Positions 1 to 8,646 are shown, counted from the stretch's first letter. The stretch is DNA of 64,000 bases from Mesorhizobium kowhaii (GCF_003253745.1 NZ_MZXV01000013.1:496001-560000), one strand, 5' to 3'. Notes: generated by a model from the letters alone, not told the origin. Translations and numbers: made by a program.

Positions 1-201
1 GTCGTCTTCGACGATTTCACGGACCACCGGCTTGGCCGCCGTCACCACGGGTAGCTGCTGGTCCTGCGCAAACGCAGTGCTGCTGAAAGCCGCGCCGAGC
101 AGGAATGCCGCCGACACGGCGGCGCGGGCAAGCCAGCCGGCCGATCGACGGGGTCGCGCGCCCGCGTCGCGATGCAATTGCCCATTCTCTGGGGTGTCCA
201 T
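1..201 (-). CDS. RND efflux periplasmic adaptor (MFP/HlyD family), N-terminal fragment
   Basis: Only the first 67 codons are in the window; the gene runs off the left end. The start is the ATG whose complement is at 199-201. A signal peptide is visible: a long basic n-region, a hydrophobic stretch around residues 27-44 and an AFAQD cleavage site near residue 45. The mature sequence begins with a PVVTAAKPVVREIVEDD-like stretch, typical of the N-terminus of MexA/AcrA-type membrane fusion proteins that link an inner-membrane RND pump to an outer-membrane channel. The identification rests on this short segment, so the exact pump type is unknown. It appears unrelated to the aromatic catabolic genes to its right. 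Confidence 0.7.
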   Translation of the reverse strand, partial: MDTPENGQLHRDAGARPRRSAGWLARAAVSAAFLLGAAFSSTAFAQDQQLPVVTAAKPVVREIVEDD

Positions 202-409
202 TTGCGTCCTCGCTCGCTGGACCCGGAGGTTGGTTGATCCGCTTCTACGCTCAGGCTTCTCGTCGAGATCAGAGCACTGCAGTGTTGTGCATGGCAACAG
301 GATCATTTTCCATATGGGCTGAAATGTCCACCCTGTGGCTGCCCCGCCACCGGGCTAAAGCCAGTCGCGATTTAAAGGATTCAGGATTCCTTTGATGGAC
401 GGTTTATGA

Positions 410-1084
410 TCATTGTTCGTAGACAAGGCCTTTGCGCCGCAGGCGTTCGCGCATGTCGTTGACGTCGAGGCTCAACTTGCCCGCGGCGTAGAGGCTTCGC
501 TTTTCTTCTTCCATCGCCTCGCGCTTGCGGGCGATTTCGAGGATCTTTGCAGCGGTTTCGCGCGGCACCACGCACACGCCGTCGTCATCGGCTACGATCA
601 CGTCGCCTGGCCGAATATGGGCGCCGGCGCAGACGATCGGCACCTGGACGTTGCCGAGCGTCTCCTTGACTGTCCCCTGTGCGCTGATCGCCCTCGACCA
701 GACCGGAAAAGCCATGGAGCGCAGGGTCGAAACATCGCGCACGCCAGCGTCGATGATGAGGCCCCTGATGCCTTGCGCCTTGGCCGACTCGGCCAGCAGG
801 TCACCGAAATAGCCGTCCTCGCAGGGCGAGGTCGGGGTGACGACCAGGATGTCGCCTGGCAGTGCCTGTTCCAGCGCGACGTGGATCATCCAGTTGTCGC
901 CCGGCGCGACTTCGCAAGTCAGCGCGTTGCCGCCAATCCTGGCGCCATCATAGATGGGCCGCAGGCGGGCGGCGAGCAGGCCTGTCCGTCCCTGCGCCTC
1001 GTGAACCGTGGCCACGCCAAGCTGGCCAAGAGCCTCGCAGGTCTCGATTGGTGTGCGCTCGGTTTTCGTGACGACTCTGGCCAT
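410..1084 (-). CDS. ligK: 4-carboxy-4-hydroxy-2-oxoadipate (HMG/CHA) aldolase, RraA-like fold
   Basis: This 224-aa protein has the RraA/HMG-aldolase fold. The GVRDV motif near residue 115 holds the Arg-Asp pair that binds substrate and divalent metal in this family, and the DIVVADDDGV-like stretch near residue 165 is typical. LigK/GalC/ProA enzymes cleave 4-carboxy-4-hydroxy-2-oxoadipate to pyruvate and oxaloacetate, the last step of the protocatechuate 4,5-cleavage and gallate pathways. Placement directly downstream of a LigJ-type hydratase on the same strand (66-bp gap) strongly supports this role over a generic RraA-like function. It is the last gene of the MDR-ligJ-ligK operon. A second RraA-like gene at 60330 is divergent in sequence. 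Confidence 0.85.
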   Translation of the reverse strand: MARVVTKTERTPIETCEALGQLGVATVHEAQGRTGLLAARLRPIYDGARIGGNALTCEVAPGDNWMIHVALEQALPGDILVVTPTSPCEDGYFGDLLAESAKAQGIRGLIIDAGVRDVSTLRSMAFPVWSRAISAQGTVKETLGNVQVPIVCAGAHIRPGDVIVADDDGVCVVPRETAAKILEIARKREAMEEEKRSLYAAGKLSLDVNDMRERLRRKGLVYEQ

Positions 1085-1150
1085 CGGTGTTCTCCTGGAA
1101 AGATGAGGCGCGGTGTCTGGCCCGGGCCCGAACGGTGCTCACTGGGTGGC

Positions 1151-2173
1151 CTAGCGCCCTTGCGCCTTCAGCCGCGTATCAAGCCTTGGATAGACCTTTC
1201 GGGCATTGCCTTCGAAAACGGCCTTCCGTTCGGCCTTGCCGAGCGAAAGTGCATCGATGTAGCGCCGCGTATCGTCGAAGTCGAAGCCGGTTTCCGGGTC
1301 GATGGCCTTGACCGCTCCGAGCAGTTCGGATCCGAACAGGATGTTGGCCGGACCAACGACGCGGAACAGAGTGTCGATGCCCGCCTGATGATAGACGCAG
1401 CTGTCGAAGAACACGTTGCGCAGCAGGTGCTCGCCCAGTCCGGGCCTGTCCAACATCATCGCCAGGCCGCGATAGCGTCCCCAATGATAGGGCGCCGCAC
1501 CACCGCCGTGCGGGATGATCAGCTTGAGATCGGGAAACGCGCTGAACAGGTCGCCCTGGATCAGCTGCATGAACACCGCGGTGTCCGCGTTGATGTAGTG
1601 CGCACCGGTCGTATGCAGGCATGCGCTGCAGGAGCCGGAGACATGGATCATGGCCGGTACCTGCAACTCGACCAGCTTTTCGAAGAGCGGGTACCAGTAG
1701 CGGTCGTGGATCGGCGGCGCCGACCAGAAGCCACCGGACGGATCGGGATTGAGGTTGCAGCCGACGAAGCCGAGTTCGACGACGCAGCGCTCTAGCTCGG
1801 CAAGGACCGGCTTCAGATCGCCGCTCATCGATTGCGGCAGCTGGCATACGCCAGCGAAGTTGGCTGGAAACATGTCGACGATGCGGGCGATCAAGTCGTT
1901 GGAGATGCGCGACCACTCGGCATTGTTCTCGGCGCTGCCGATATGATGGCCCATGCCCGAAGCCCGCGGCGACAGGATGGTCAGGTCCGAGCCTCGCTCG
2001 CGCTGCAGTCGCAGTTGGTTCTGTTCGATCGTTGCCCTCAGCACGTCGTCTGCGATGTCAGGGTATGCGGGCCTTGCTTGGCGCGTGCCCTCGACGAACT
2101 CGACCTGCGCCTTGCGAAAGGCATGATGGTCCTGCGGTTCGCTCGTGTAGTGGCCGTGGCAGTCAATGATCAT
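1151..2173 (-). CDS. ligJ: 4-oxalomesaconate hydratase, amidohydrolase family
   Basis: 340 aa, amidohydrolase-2 superfamily TIM barrel. Metal-binding features visible are the N-terminal DCHGHY motif (residues 4-9), MIHVSGSC in the middle, IPHGGGAAPYHWGRY, and FGSELLG near the C-terminus. These match the LigJ branch rather than generic amidohydrolases. LigJ hydrates 4-oxalomesaconate to 4-carboxy-4-hydroxy-2-oxoadipate, the substrate of the adjacent LigK. In known pathways 4-oxalomesaconate comes from PDC hydrolysis (LigI) or gallate ring cleavage (DesB/GalA), but neither gene is in this window. It lies between the MDR gene (68-bp gap) and ligK in one minus-strand operon. Confidence 0.87.
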   Translation of the reverse strand: MIIDCHGHYTSEPQDHHAFRKAQVEFVEGTRQARPAYPDIADDVLRATIEQNQLRLQRERGSDLTILSPRASGMGHHIGSAENNAEWSRISNDLIARIVDMFPANFAGVCQLPQSMSGDLKPVLAELERCVVELGFVGCNLNPDPSGGFWSAPPIHDRYWYPLFEKLVELQVPAMIHVSGSCSACLHTTGAHYINADTAVFMQLIQGDLFSAFPDLKLIIPHGGGAAPYHWGRYRGLAMMLDRPGLGEHLLRNVFFDSCVYHQAGIDTLFRVVGPANILFGSELLGAVKAIDPETGFDFDDTRRYIDALSLGKAERKAVFEGNARKVYPRLDTRLKAQGR

Positions 2174-2241
2174 TTCGATTCTCTTCGCGACGCGATCGGC
2201 CAGCGGCGGACGCTGAGGTCCGCCGATGCCGATTGTTGCGC

Positions 2242-3351
2242 CTACGGTTCGAGCACATAGTTGGTGAAGCCGCCGTCACCGGAAGCGACGCCGTTGATGG
2301 CCTCGTTGATCTGCTCGAGCGGATACGTCCTAGCCTCCAGCACCGAGAGATCGACCGTGCCGGAGCGGACCATCTCGGCGATCTCCATGCCCTCGGCCGT
2401 GGTCAGCCAGGCCGAGCCGATCAGCTCCATCGAATTGTCCATCCACCACTTGGTGTTGAACAGCATGTCGCTGCCGGTGCCGCCGATGTTGACGATGCGG
2501 CCGCCGCGCCTGACGCCCATCATGGCGTCCTTCATGGCATTGACGTCGGCGACCGCGCCGAGGCAATCGAGCATGAAGTCGGCGCCAAGACCGTTGGTCT
2601 GCGAGCGGATCCAGTCGGCGACCTTGCCGTCTTGGTTGGAGAAGGTCTGGATCCGGTTCGGGGCTAGCTGTTTCAGCCGCTCAAGCAGGGGCTTGCCGCG
2701 GGCCACCGCGTAGATGGTCGAGACGCCCATGGCGAGCGCGAAGAGAGTGGCGCCGACGCCCAACGTGCCCGTCGCGCCGTTGATGATCAGCGACTTGCCG
2801 GTCGGTATGCCGAACTTCTTGATCGCGGAATAGGATGTGCCGAGGTAACCCATGCGGGCGGCCTGCGGAAAGGTCATGTTGTCGGGGATCTTGACGATCG
2901 AATTCTGGGGCGCACACATGAACTGGGCGAAGCCGCCTTCCGGATAGCGGTTGTAGATCTCAAGGCTGTTCCTGTTGAAGCCGAAGTAGCCATTGAAGGT
3001 GAAGTACTCGCACTTCGCCTGATGGCCGCTGACGCAGGCATGGCATGCACCGCAGGAGCGTAGCGGATTAACATACACGCGGTCGCCAGGCTTGATCGCC
3101 ACGACCTGGTTGCCGACCTGATGCACGATGCCCGCCGGGTCGAGGCCGAAGATCGCCGGCTTCATCGGCAGCGGCTGATGTGGGTACCAGGTTTCCCAGT
3201 TGTTCAGCACGTTCGCGAGGTTGGGCACCATCCCGCAGGCCTTGACCTCGACGACCACATCCGTTCCGGACGCCACCGGCTTCGCCACTTGCTCGACACG
3301 CATCGGCTCGTTCACGGCATGCAGCCGTGCCGCCCGCATCATGATCGTCAT
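2242..3351 (-). CDS. Medium-chain (MDR) alcohol dehydrogenase-like protein, copy 1
   Basis: 369 aa from the ATG at 3351, preceded by a GGGAGGA ribosome site; an in-frame extension to 3597 lacks family similarity. It has the GroES-like and Rossmann domains of zinc-type MDR. Four structural-zinc cysteines are present (C100, C103, C106, C114). The usual catalytic GHE motif is replaced by FGLDPAG (residues 69-75), so the catalytic metal site is altered. It is a clear paralog of the gene at 9770, sharing (M/I)VPNLAN, AIFGLDPAG, GYFGF and a C-terminal GGFTNY/GGFSNF. It starts the operon with ligJ and ligK. The natural substrate is not predictable; an alcohol, aldehyde or quinoid intermediate of the aromatic pathway is likely. 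Confidence 0.8.
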   Translation of the reverse strand: MTIMMRAARLHAVNEPMRVEQVAKPVASGTDVVVEVKACGMVPNLANVLNNWETWYPHQPLPMKPAIFGLDPAGIVHQVGNQVVAIKPGDRVYVNPLRSCGACHACVSGHQAKCEYFTFNGYFGFNRNSLEIYNRYPEGGFAQFMCAPQNSIVKIPDNMTFPQAARMGYLGTSYSAIKKFGIPTGKSLIINGATGTLGVGATLFALAMGVSTIYAVARGKPLLERLKQLAPNRIQTFSNQDGKVADWIRSQTNGLGADFMLDCLGAVADVNAMKDAMMGVRRGGRIVNIGGTGSDMLFNTKWWMDNSMELIGSAWLTTAEGMEIAEMVRSGTVDLSVLEARTYPLEQINEAINGVASGDGGFTNYVLEP

Positions 3352-3392
3352 CGTCTGTTCCTCCCAGTATGTCGGTTCGCGGAGATGCCTCA

Positions 3393-3430
3393 TTGACATT
3401 CCCATCGGACTGCGGATACCGTACAGTATC
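3393..3430 (+). promoter_or_regulatory. Predicted promoter with GATACC-type operator (site A), upstream of doxX-tetR
   Basis: TTGACA at 3393-3398 is followed after exactly 16 nt by the imperfect palindrome GATACCGTACAGTATC (3415-3430), which covers the expected -10 position. It lies in the divergent gap between the MDR gene (start 3351, minus) and doxX (start 3633, plus). The -35 orientation favours transcription of doxX, but a bound protein could also affect the MDR-ligJ-ligK operon. The same arrangement recurs at 15486, 26188 and, on the minus strand, 29045. The operator is attributed to the TetR protein at 4046 by inference. Confidence 0.7.
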
Positions 3431-3632
3431 TGGATTGGGTGACGCAAGAGCCGATTTCCACTGACGACAGCATTTGCAGGAGATCTCGGCGTACGCCGGC
3501 CGGTTGCGGCCCGGCGACGAACGCTTTCGCCGCGAACTTCGCTCGCTGAACGAGGGAACGTCGCGCCAGCCAGGCAACAAGGACAGATGAAGGGCATCGA
3601 AGGCCCGTTCGGCGTCCTACACGGAGGGATCA

Positions 3633-3989
3633 GTGCCAGAGTTTACGCTAACGCCAATCGATCTGCTGCGCATTCTGTGCGGACTCTGGTTCCTTCCACA
3701 TCTCGTCGGAAAGATCAGGAACTTCGAAAAGGCGACGAAGACGTTCGAGGCCGCCGGACTGAAACCTGGAAAACCCTCCATCGTGCTGACGATAGTGCTG
3801 GAGGTTCTTGCCGCCGTTGGAATGGTGTTCAACATTCATCCGCGCTGGGCGGCTGCGTGCGCCGTGGCTGTTTTGCTGGGGGCGGCCTATGCGGTGGTGC
3901 GCATCAATGGCCCGCGCTGGCGCTGGCAGCTGATGGGCCCCGAATACCCGATTTTCTGGGCGCTTGCCTGTATTGTTTCGGCCTTCTAA
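3633..3989 (+). CDS. DoxX-family small integral membrane protein
   Basis: 118 aa starting at a GTG that follows a GGAGGG ribosome site. Four hydrophobic segments and the N-terminal LRILCGLWFLPHLVGKI pattern fit the DoxX/DoxD-like membrane family. Members are found near oxidoreductases and redox-stress genes; no precise biochemical role is established for most. It precedes the TetR regulator by 56 bp with only the second operator between them, and may share the promoter at 3393. A role in membrane or quinone homeostasis during aromatic breakdown is only a guess. Confidence 0.75.
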   Translation: MPEFTLTPIDLLRILCGLWFLPHLVGKIRNFEKATKTFEAAGLKPGKPSIVLTIVLEVLAAVGMVFNIHPRWAAACAVAVLLGAAYAVVRINGPRWRWQLMGPEYPIFWALACIVSAF

Positions 3990-4003
3990 CCTTCGGCCGA
4001 TTC

Positions 4004-4020
4004 GGATACCAAAGGTATCC
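4004..4020 (+). promoter_or_regulatory. Perfect palindromic operator GGATACC-AAA-GGTATCC (site B), upstream of tetR
   Basis: A 17-bp perfect inverted repeat with 7-nt arms and a 3-nt centre lies 25 bp upstream of the tetR start codon. It matches the half-sites of the other GATACC operators but its spacer is one base shorter (3 instead of 4 between GATACC and GGTATC). The position is typical for autoregulation of a TetR-family repressor. Confidence 0.7.
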
Positions 4021-4045
4021 CGATGGTGGACTGGAAGGACTGAAG

Positions 4046-4666
4046 ATGGCACGACTGACACGCGAACAGAGCCAGGCTCTGACCCGCGAGAAGCTTTTGC
4101 TGTCGGCGAGCGAGGTCGTGTCGCGCGACGGCTACTCCGGCGCGACCATCGAACGCATCGCGGAAGAGGCCGGATATTCGAAGGGCGCCTTCTACTCGAA
4201 CTTCGCCACCAAGGAAGAGATCTTCCTTCAATTGCTTGAGCGCCATGCCGGCGGCGACGTGGTCGAGCTCACCAGCCTGCTCGACGGCTATGATGATCCG
4301 AAAGAGATCATCGACGCGATGTGCAATTGGGCCAACCAGCGGGCGAAGGACAAGCGGTGGGGAACACTTGCCATCGACCTGCTGCGGATCGCCCGCCGGG
4401 ACAACACACTGGAAGAGCGGCATCTGCGCTTGTTCAAGGACCAGTGGGTGGGTCTGGGCAAGTTGCTGTCCGGAAAGCTTTTCCCCTACGGCGGTTCCGA
4501 TATTGAACCACTCTATGTGGGCGGCGTCGTTCTCGAACTCATCTACGGCGGCCTCTCCAGCTTCATGAAGGACGATTCGCCGGGCGAAATGGTCAGGGCC
4601 ACGCTCACCTCGATGCACGAGGCGCATCTCTACAGGCACATGAAGCGGCCGGCGGCCCGCGCATAG
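4046..4666 (+). CDS. TetR/AcrR-family transcriptional regulator, likely local repressor
   Basis: 206 aa; the ATG follows a GGAAGGA ribosome site. The N-terminal TetR helix-turn-helix is clear around residues 15-60 (LLSASEVVSRDGYSGATIER, IAEEAGYSKGAFYSNFATKE). The C-terminal half is a variable ligand-binding domain, probably sensing an aromatic pathway compound. It is preceded by the perfect palindrome at 4004-4020, and related palindromes occur upstream of five other transcription units in the first 29 kb, suggesting it is the master repressor of a dispersed regulon. Binding itself is inferred, not shown. Confidence 0.85.
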   Translation: MARLTREQSQALTREKLLLSASEVVSRDGYSGATIERIAEEAGYSKGAFYSNFATKEEIFLQLLERHAGGDVVELTSLLDGYDDPKEIIDAMCNWANQRAKDKRWGTLAIDLLRIARRDNTLEERHLRLFKDQWVGLGKLLSGKLFPYGGSDIEPLYVGGVVLELIYGGLSSFMKDDSPGEMVRATLTSMHEAHLYRHMKRPAARA

Positions 4667-4691
4667 GGCGCGCCGCGGCTGTCGCGCGGCA

Positions 4692-5729
4692 TCACTGTAG
4701 GAAAGCCGGCACCGCGAGCCCCAGCCGAACGGCGGCATCGGCGAGGTTCCTGGCGGTGCCTTTCGCCAGCGGGATGCCGTTGGCCATGCGCTCCCGCCCG
4801 GTCTGGAAGCCGCGTTCGCCGGGTAGCTTCACGCCATCGGGGCCGGCTGCCGGATCGAGCGCATGGATCGCGCCGGCGAGGCTTTCCACCGAGGCGAGAA
4901 AGGACGCGGTGTCGCCGAAGGCCGCCGGATTGATGGCAAGCATAAGGCCATTGAAGCCGCCGTTCTTCTCGCCGCGCAGGAACGGGGCGATGACGGCGTT
5001 GCCCACCAGCACGCTCGACAGAACCTCGATCATCAACGACAGGCCGGATCCCTTTGGGCCGGCCATGGGCAGTATGGCTGCCACCGCATGCGGGTCCCGC
5101 GTTTCGACGCCGTTGGCGTCGATGGCCCAGCCCTTGGGGATCGGGTTGCCCGAATCCTTCGCCGCCATGATCTTGCCGAGCGCGACGGCGGCCGTGGACA
5201 TGTCGAGCACGATTGGATCGGCGCCATCAGGCCGCGGAACGGCGATCGACAGGGGGTTCGTCGACAGGGCCTCGCCCTTTGCGCCGAAGTAGCTCATGAG
5301 CGGCCTCGACGCGGTCATGGCGATGCCGATGAGGCCGCGGCCGGCCAGTTGGGTCGTGAAGTAACCGATTGCACCGGCATGCGATATGGCGCGGGCGCCG
5401 CACCAGCCGATGCCGAACTTTTCCGCCAGGTCGCCGGCCTTGCCGGCCGCGTGCATCATCGCGACGGCGCCCGGCGCCTTTCCGTAGTCGAAAACGCAGG
5501 TCGATCCGAATTCCCGGATCAGCTTCGGCTGTTGACCGGTGTGGACGACAGCGGTCTTGATCATCTCGATGTAGCGCGGGATCCTGAGAACACCGTGCGA
5601 ATCCGCGCCGCGCAGATTGGCCCACACCAGCAGCCGCGCGGTCTGTGCCGCCTCGTCCGGCGTATAGCCGGCAGCATGCAGGAGCGCAGTGGCAAAATCG
5701 GTCAGTTCGGTTTCCTGGGCGACGGGCAT
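4692..5729 (-). CDS. Ldh-family (malate/L-lactate/ureidoglycolate dehydrogenase) NAD(P)H oxidoreductase
   Basis: 345 aa from the ATG at 5729, which has a CAGGAGA ribosome site; an upstream TTG at 5765 would overlap the preceding gene. The Ldh_2 family (YlbC/ComC/DpkA type, not the Rossmann LDH) is recognised from RGADSHGVLRIPRY near residue 50, DYGKAPGAVAMMHA near 95 and GPKGSGLSLMIEVLSS near 230. Family members reduce 2-oxo acids, imines such as piperideine-2-carboxylate, or 2,3-diketo sugars. It is the last gene of the operon dioxygenase-hydrolase-Ldh, so reduction of a 2-oxo acid produced by ring cleavage is a reasonable guess. Confidence 0.82.
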   Translation of the reverse strand: MPVAQETELTDFATALLHAAGYTPDEAAQTARLLVWANLRGADSHGVLRIPRYIEMIKTAVVHTGQQPKLIREFGSTCVFDYGKAPGAVAMMHAAGKAGDLAEKFGIGWCGARAISHAGAIGYFTTQLAGRGLIGIAMTASRPLMSYFGAKGEALSTNPLSIAVPRPDGADPIVLDMSTAAVALGKIMAAKDSGNPIPKGWAIDANGVETRDPHAVAAILPMAGPKGSGLSLMIEVLSSVLVGNAVIAPFLRGEKNGGFNGLMLAINPAAFGDTASFLASVESLAGAIHALDPAAGPDGVKLPGERGFQTGRERMANGIPLAKGTARNLADAAVRLGLAVPAFLQ

Positions 5730-5761
5730 GCCTGATGTCTCCTGGTCTGGCTGCGCTGACC

Positions 5762-6643
5762 TCAAGCGACCGGCGTTGCCGGGAAGAATTTGTCGAGCCA
5801 GCCCTTGATCATCATCCTGGTGCGCGGCGCGTCCTCCGGGGCGAGCGGGAAATGGGCGGTGCCCGTGATCAGCATCAGCTCGGCCGGCTGCCCGGCCTTC
5901 TCGAACAGGCGGATGGACTGCTCGGTCGGCGTGATGATGTCGTCGGCGGTGTGGAAGAACAGGGCCGGCCGCGGTGCGATGTTGGCCACCACGTCATCCG
6001 CCCTGAAGTTCATCATGCTCCATGCCGTCTCGGTCGGGATTTCCATGATCGCCTTGGGCGACAGGTTCTTGCGCAGTTTTTCTGGGATCGGCACGGCGTC
6101 GAAGCGCGAGATCCACATGCTCTCGCCCGTCGCGCGCCTGTGCTCGCGCCCCTTCTCGAGCAGGCCCATGAACCGCTCCCACGCCTCCGGCGTGGGGTGC
6201 TGGCCGCGGAACTTCCGTTCGCCATGACCCCAGCCGCATGAGGAGATGACGCAGGCGAACCGCTCGTCGACCCCGGCTGTATAGACCGAAACCGCGGCGC
6301 CGAAGCTGTGGCCGGTGATGCCAATTCGCTTCGGGTCGATCTCGGGACGCCTGGCGAGGAAGGTCAACGCGTTCTTTGCGTCGGCGACCTGATCGAAGCA
6401 GCGCACCTGGGCGCGCTCGCCCTCGCTCTCGCCGCAGCAGCGGAAGTCGAAGCGCAGCGCGGCATAGCCGAACGCTTCCATCATCTCCGCCTGGATCTGG
6501 GCGTGCGACTCGTCCTTGGAACCGACGAAGCCGTGGCAGACGATGAACGCGGGCAGCTTCTGTCCTGGACGGTGGCTGTCGGGAATGTGCAGAATCGCCG
6601 ACAGTTTCAGACCGTCGGATTCGAACGTCAGTTTTTCCTGCAT
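5762..6643 (-). CDS. Alpha/beta hydrolase
   Basis: 293 aa. The serine-hydrolase nucleophile elbow is GHSFG (about residues 111-115), preceded by an oxyanion-region VCHGFVGS. A late Asp in the HTADDIIT stretch and a His in GTAHFPL near the C-terminus complete a plausible Ser-Asp-His triad. The FRCCGESEG segment is typical of the peptidase S9/BAAT-like branch. It lies between the VOC dioxygenase gene (101-bp gap) and the Ldh-family gene on the same strand, so it may hydrolyse a ring-cleavage product or an ester precursor. Esterase versus C-C hydrolase cannot be decided from sequence alone. Confidence 0.8.
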   Translation of the reverse strand: MQEKLTFESDGLKLSAILHIPDSHRPGQKLPAFIVCHGFVGSKDESHAQIQAEMMEAFGYAALRFDFRCCGESEGERAQVRCFDQVADAKNALTFLARRPEIDPKRIGITGHSFGAAVSVYTAGVDERFACVISSCGWGHGERKFRGQHPTPEAWERFMGLLEKGREHRRATGESMWISRFDAVPIPEKLRKNLSPKAIMEIPTETAWSMMNFRADDVVANIAPRPALFFHTADDIITPTEQSIRLFEKAGQPAELMLITGTAHFPLAPEDAPRTRMMIKGWLDKFFPATPVA

Positions 6644-6744
6644 GGCAGTCTCCTATCGGCAGCAGCGCCCCACCCGGTCGAGACGCTTCGCTTTGAATCC
6701 TTGTACGGTCAGCCGAAGCGCGGCCGGTCGCCGCGCCTTCCTGA

Positions 6745-7647
6745 TCAGTCGACCCTGGCGAATGGAAAATGGTGCTCGCGCCATTCCTGGGGGGCGGGAG
6801 AACCCCAGACATTCATCTGGCGGACGTTTCCTGGGCGCTCCAGGTTGGTGATGACGTTCGGCACGAAGTGGGCGTCGTCGGCCACCGTGTGCATGGCGCC
6901 GGAGCACTCGACGATCGCTCCACTGGCATCCAGGTAGTAGGCGTAGGTGTTGTCGCCTGGACGATGGCGGCCCGGCCCCCAAAGGACTTGGCGGTCGAAC
7001 CCGTCGAGAATGTCGCCGAGCCGGCAGTAGTCGCTGAAGTGGCTGAATTCGAAGGAATAGTGGTGAAGCCCGATCGGGCCCTTCACCAGACCCAGGATGT
7101 GATGCTGGCGGTTGCCGCCATGCATCCAGCTCAGTGCTTCGTTGACCATGCGCTCGGTGAGCTGCATACCGCAGATTTCGGCGAGCTGCCGCCTTGTGGC
7201 GACCGGGTCGGGCGTGATGAGATTGATGTGGTCGAGCCGTCGCGGCTTGATGCCGTTGGTTGGGTAGCGCGGATTGTACATGTCGTCGCGTGCCGGGGTG
7301 TGAACCTCGAAGCGCAGTCCTTCCGGCGTTGCGAAGGTCACGCCGGCATCGCAGCAGGCCAGGCTGGGGTCGCGCGAGAGGACACGGCAGCCGGCGCCGT
7401 CCACGCGCGAGGCGGCTTCCGCGACAGCCTCGGCGGTCAGGGCTTCGAGCCCGATCGTGTGGCAGGAATTCTCATCAGATTGGAGAAGCACAAGTTCGGC
7501 CTTGCGGCCGTTCGAGCTCAGCCATGTCTCGCCCGCCGCCTGCTTGGTGACGCGCAGCCCGAGAATCTCCGTCGAGTCATGGATCATGGCCCCGACGTCA
7601 CGGACATTCAGCTTTATGTGACCGACCCCAAACACCAGGTGCATCAC
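6745..7647 (-). CDS. Type I extradiol ring-cleavage dioxygenase (VOC superfamily)
   Basis: 300 aa with two vicinal-oxygen-chelate modules. The C-terminal module has the three Fe(II) ligands expected of catechol 2,3-dioxygenase/BphC enzymes: His140 in RRLDHINL, His195 or 196 in GLHHYSFE, and Glu247 in AIVECSG. The WGPGRHRPGDNTYAYYLD stretch (residues 223-240) is a hallmark of active extradiol dioxygenases. The substrate is probably a catecholic acid made by O-demethylation. It is the first gene of a minus-strand operon with the alpha/beta hydrolase and Ldh protein, and its upstream region carries a TTTCGAAA palindrome. LigB-type dioxygenases usual for LigJ/LigK pathways are absent. Confidence 0.82.
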   Translation of the reverse strand: MMHLVFGVGHIKLNVRDVGAMIHDSTEILGLRVTKQAAGETWLSSNGRKAELVLLQSDENSCHTIGLEALTAEAVAEAASRVDGAGCRVLSRDPSLACCDAGVTFATPEGLRFEVHTPARDDMYNPRYPTNGIKPRRLDHINLITPDPVATRRQLAEICGMQLTERMVNEALSWMHGGNRQHHILGLVKGPIGLHHYSFEFSHFSDYCRLGDILDGFDRQVLWGPGRHRPGDNTYAYYLDASGAIVECSGAMHTVADDAHFVPNVITNLERPGNVRQMNVWGSPAPQEWREHHFPFARVD

Positions 7648-7717
7648 TATTCTCCTCTTGCGGTCGCAGCATGGCCCTGGCGACCTCCTTAGAGCAAACT
7701 CAGCCCGGCGGCAACAA

Positions 7718-7746
7718 TTTTCGAAAAAAAGATACTATTACGAAAT
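7718..7746. promoter_or_regulatory. TTTTCGAAAA palindrome and TTACGAAAT half-site upstream of the dioxygenase operon
   Basis: TTTTCGAAAA (7718-7727) is a perfect 10-bp palindrome 70 bp upstream of the dioxygenase start codon. It is followed by TTACGAAAT (7738-7746). The same palindrome or half-site appears at 8647, 8823, 9647-9674, 15650 and 23643, always outside genes or at gene ends. It is probably recognised by one or both paralogous GntR proteins (8908, 23695); this is inference. Confidence 0.55.
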
Positions 7747-7747
7747 A

Positions 7748-8584
7748 TCAAAGGCAGCTGTCCGAGACTACCGTGTTTCGCAGCGTTCCAATGCCCTGGA
7801 TCTCGATTTCGACCTCATCACCAGGAAAAAGGAACTCCGGCGGATTGCGGCTTCCGCCGAAGCCCGATGGCGTGCCCGAAACGATAACGTCGCCAGGGTC
7901 GAGCGGGGCGAAAGTCGAGATGTAGGAGATCAGCCAGGGGATGTCGAAGATCATGCGGTCGATCGCGATCGACTGCTTGGTCACGCCGTTGACCCTGCTC
8001 TCCAGAAGGAGCCGCGCCGGGTCCGGGATCTCGCGCGTACAGACCATCCACGGGCCGAACGCGCCGCTTTGGTAGAAGTTCTTCCCGGGCGTGAACTGGC
8101 TCGAGTGTTTCTGCCAGTCGCGTACGCTCCCCTCGTTGAAGCATGCATAGCCGGCGACGTACGCCATCGCTTCGGCGCGCGCGATCTTGTGCGCGCGGCG
8201 ACCGATGATCACCGCCAGTTCGCCCTCGAGATCCAGCTTCTCGGAAATCGCCGGCTTCAAAATCGCGCCTCCATGCCCGATCTGTGCTTCAGCGTGCCGC
8301 GTGAACAGCAGCGGGAACTGCGGCGCCGGCTTGCCATCCTCGTGGAAGTTGGTGGCGACGCAGAAGATCTTGCCCGGGTTGGGAATCGGAGGGAGCAGGC
8401 CGACTTCGGCCAGCCGCAGGGTTTCGAGATCACGCTCGCTGGGTGCAAGGTCGGGAAACCGGCTACCGAGATAGGCTTTGAGATCCGGCGGCGCGCCGGG
8501 AACGGAATCCAGGCGCAGGATCGTTTCACCTTGGACGATTCCATAGCCGGCCCCGGAGTGATCAACGAAAGAAGCGAATTTCAA
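7748..8584 (-). CDS. Fumarylacetoacetate hydrolase (FAH) family protein
   Basis: 278 aa if translation begins at the TTG at 8584, where similarity begins (KFASFVDHSG). This is weakly supported by a GGGTGAA upstream, and an in-frame ATG at 8758 would add 58 unrelated residues. Family motifs are FCVATNFHEDGK, the metal-binding LDLEGELAVIIG, GSVRDWQKHSSQFTPGKNF and DVIVSGTPSGFG. FAH-family enzymes hydrolyse C-C bonds of acylpyruvates or decarboxylate/hydrate ring-cleavage products. Its place beside an extradiol dioxygenase fits hydrolysis, isomerisation or decarboxylation of the cleaved ring. It appears to be a single-gene unit divergent from gntR at 8908. Confidence 0.82.
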   Translation of the reverse strand: MKFASFVDHSGAGYGIVQGETILRLDSVPGAPPDLKAYLGSRFPDLAPSERDLETLRLAEVGLLPPIPNPGKIFCVATNFHEDGKPAPQFPLLFTRHAEAQIGHGGAILKPAISEKLDLEGELAVIIGRRAHKIARAEAMAYVAGYACFNEGSVRDWQKHSSQFTPGKNFYQSGAFGPWMVCTREIPDPARLLLESRVNGVTKQSIAIDRMIFDIPWLISYISTFAPLDPGDVIVSGTPSGFGGSRNPPEFLFPGDEVEIEIQGIGTLRNTVVSDSCL

Positions 8585-8646
8585 TGGTTCACCCAATATC
8601 CTGGAATGCCCGGAAAGCGGGCGATTGCGGTTCGACGTAAACAAAA

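Noticed and set aside
3352..3597. N-terminal extension of the MDR gene to 3597
   Set aside because: The extra 82 residues show no family similarity, cover the promoter and operator at 3393-3430, and a good ribosome site precedes the ATG at 3351.
7731..7749. GATACTATTACGAAATATC as a seventh GATACC operator
   Set aside because: Only the left half matches and the right half lacks GTATC; the string is better explained by the TTACGAAAT half-site.
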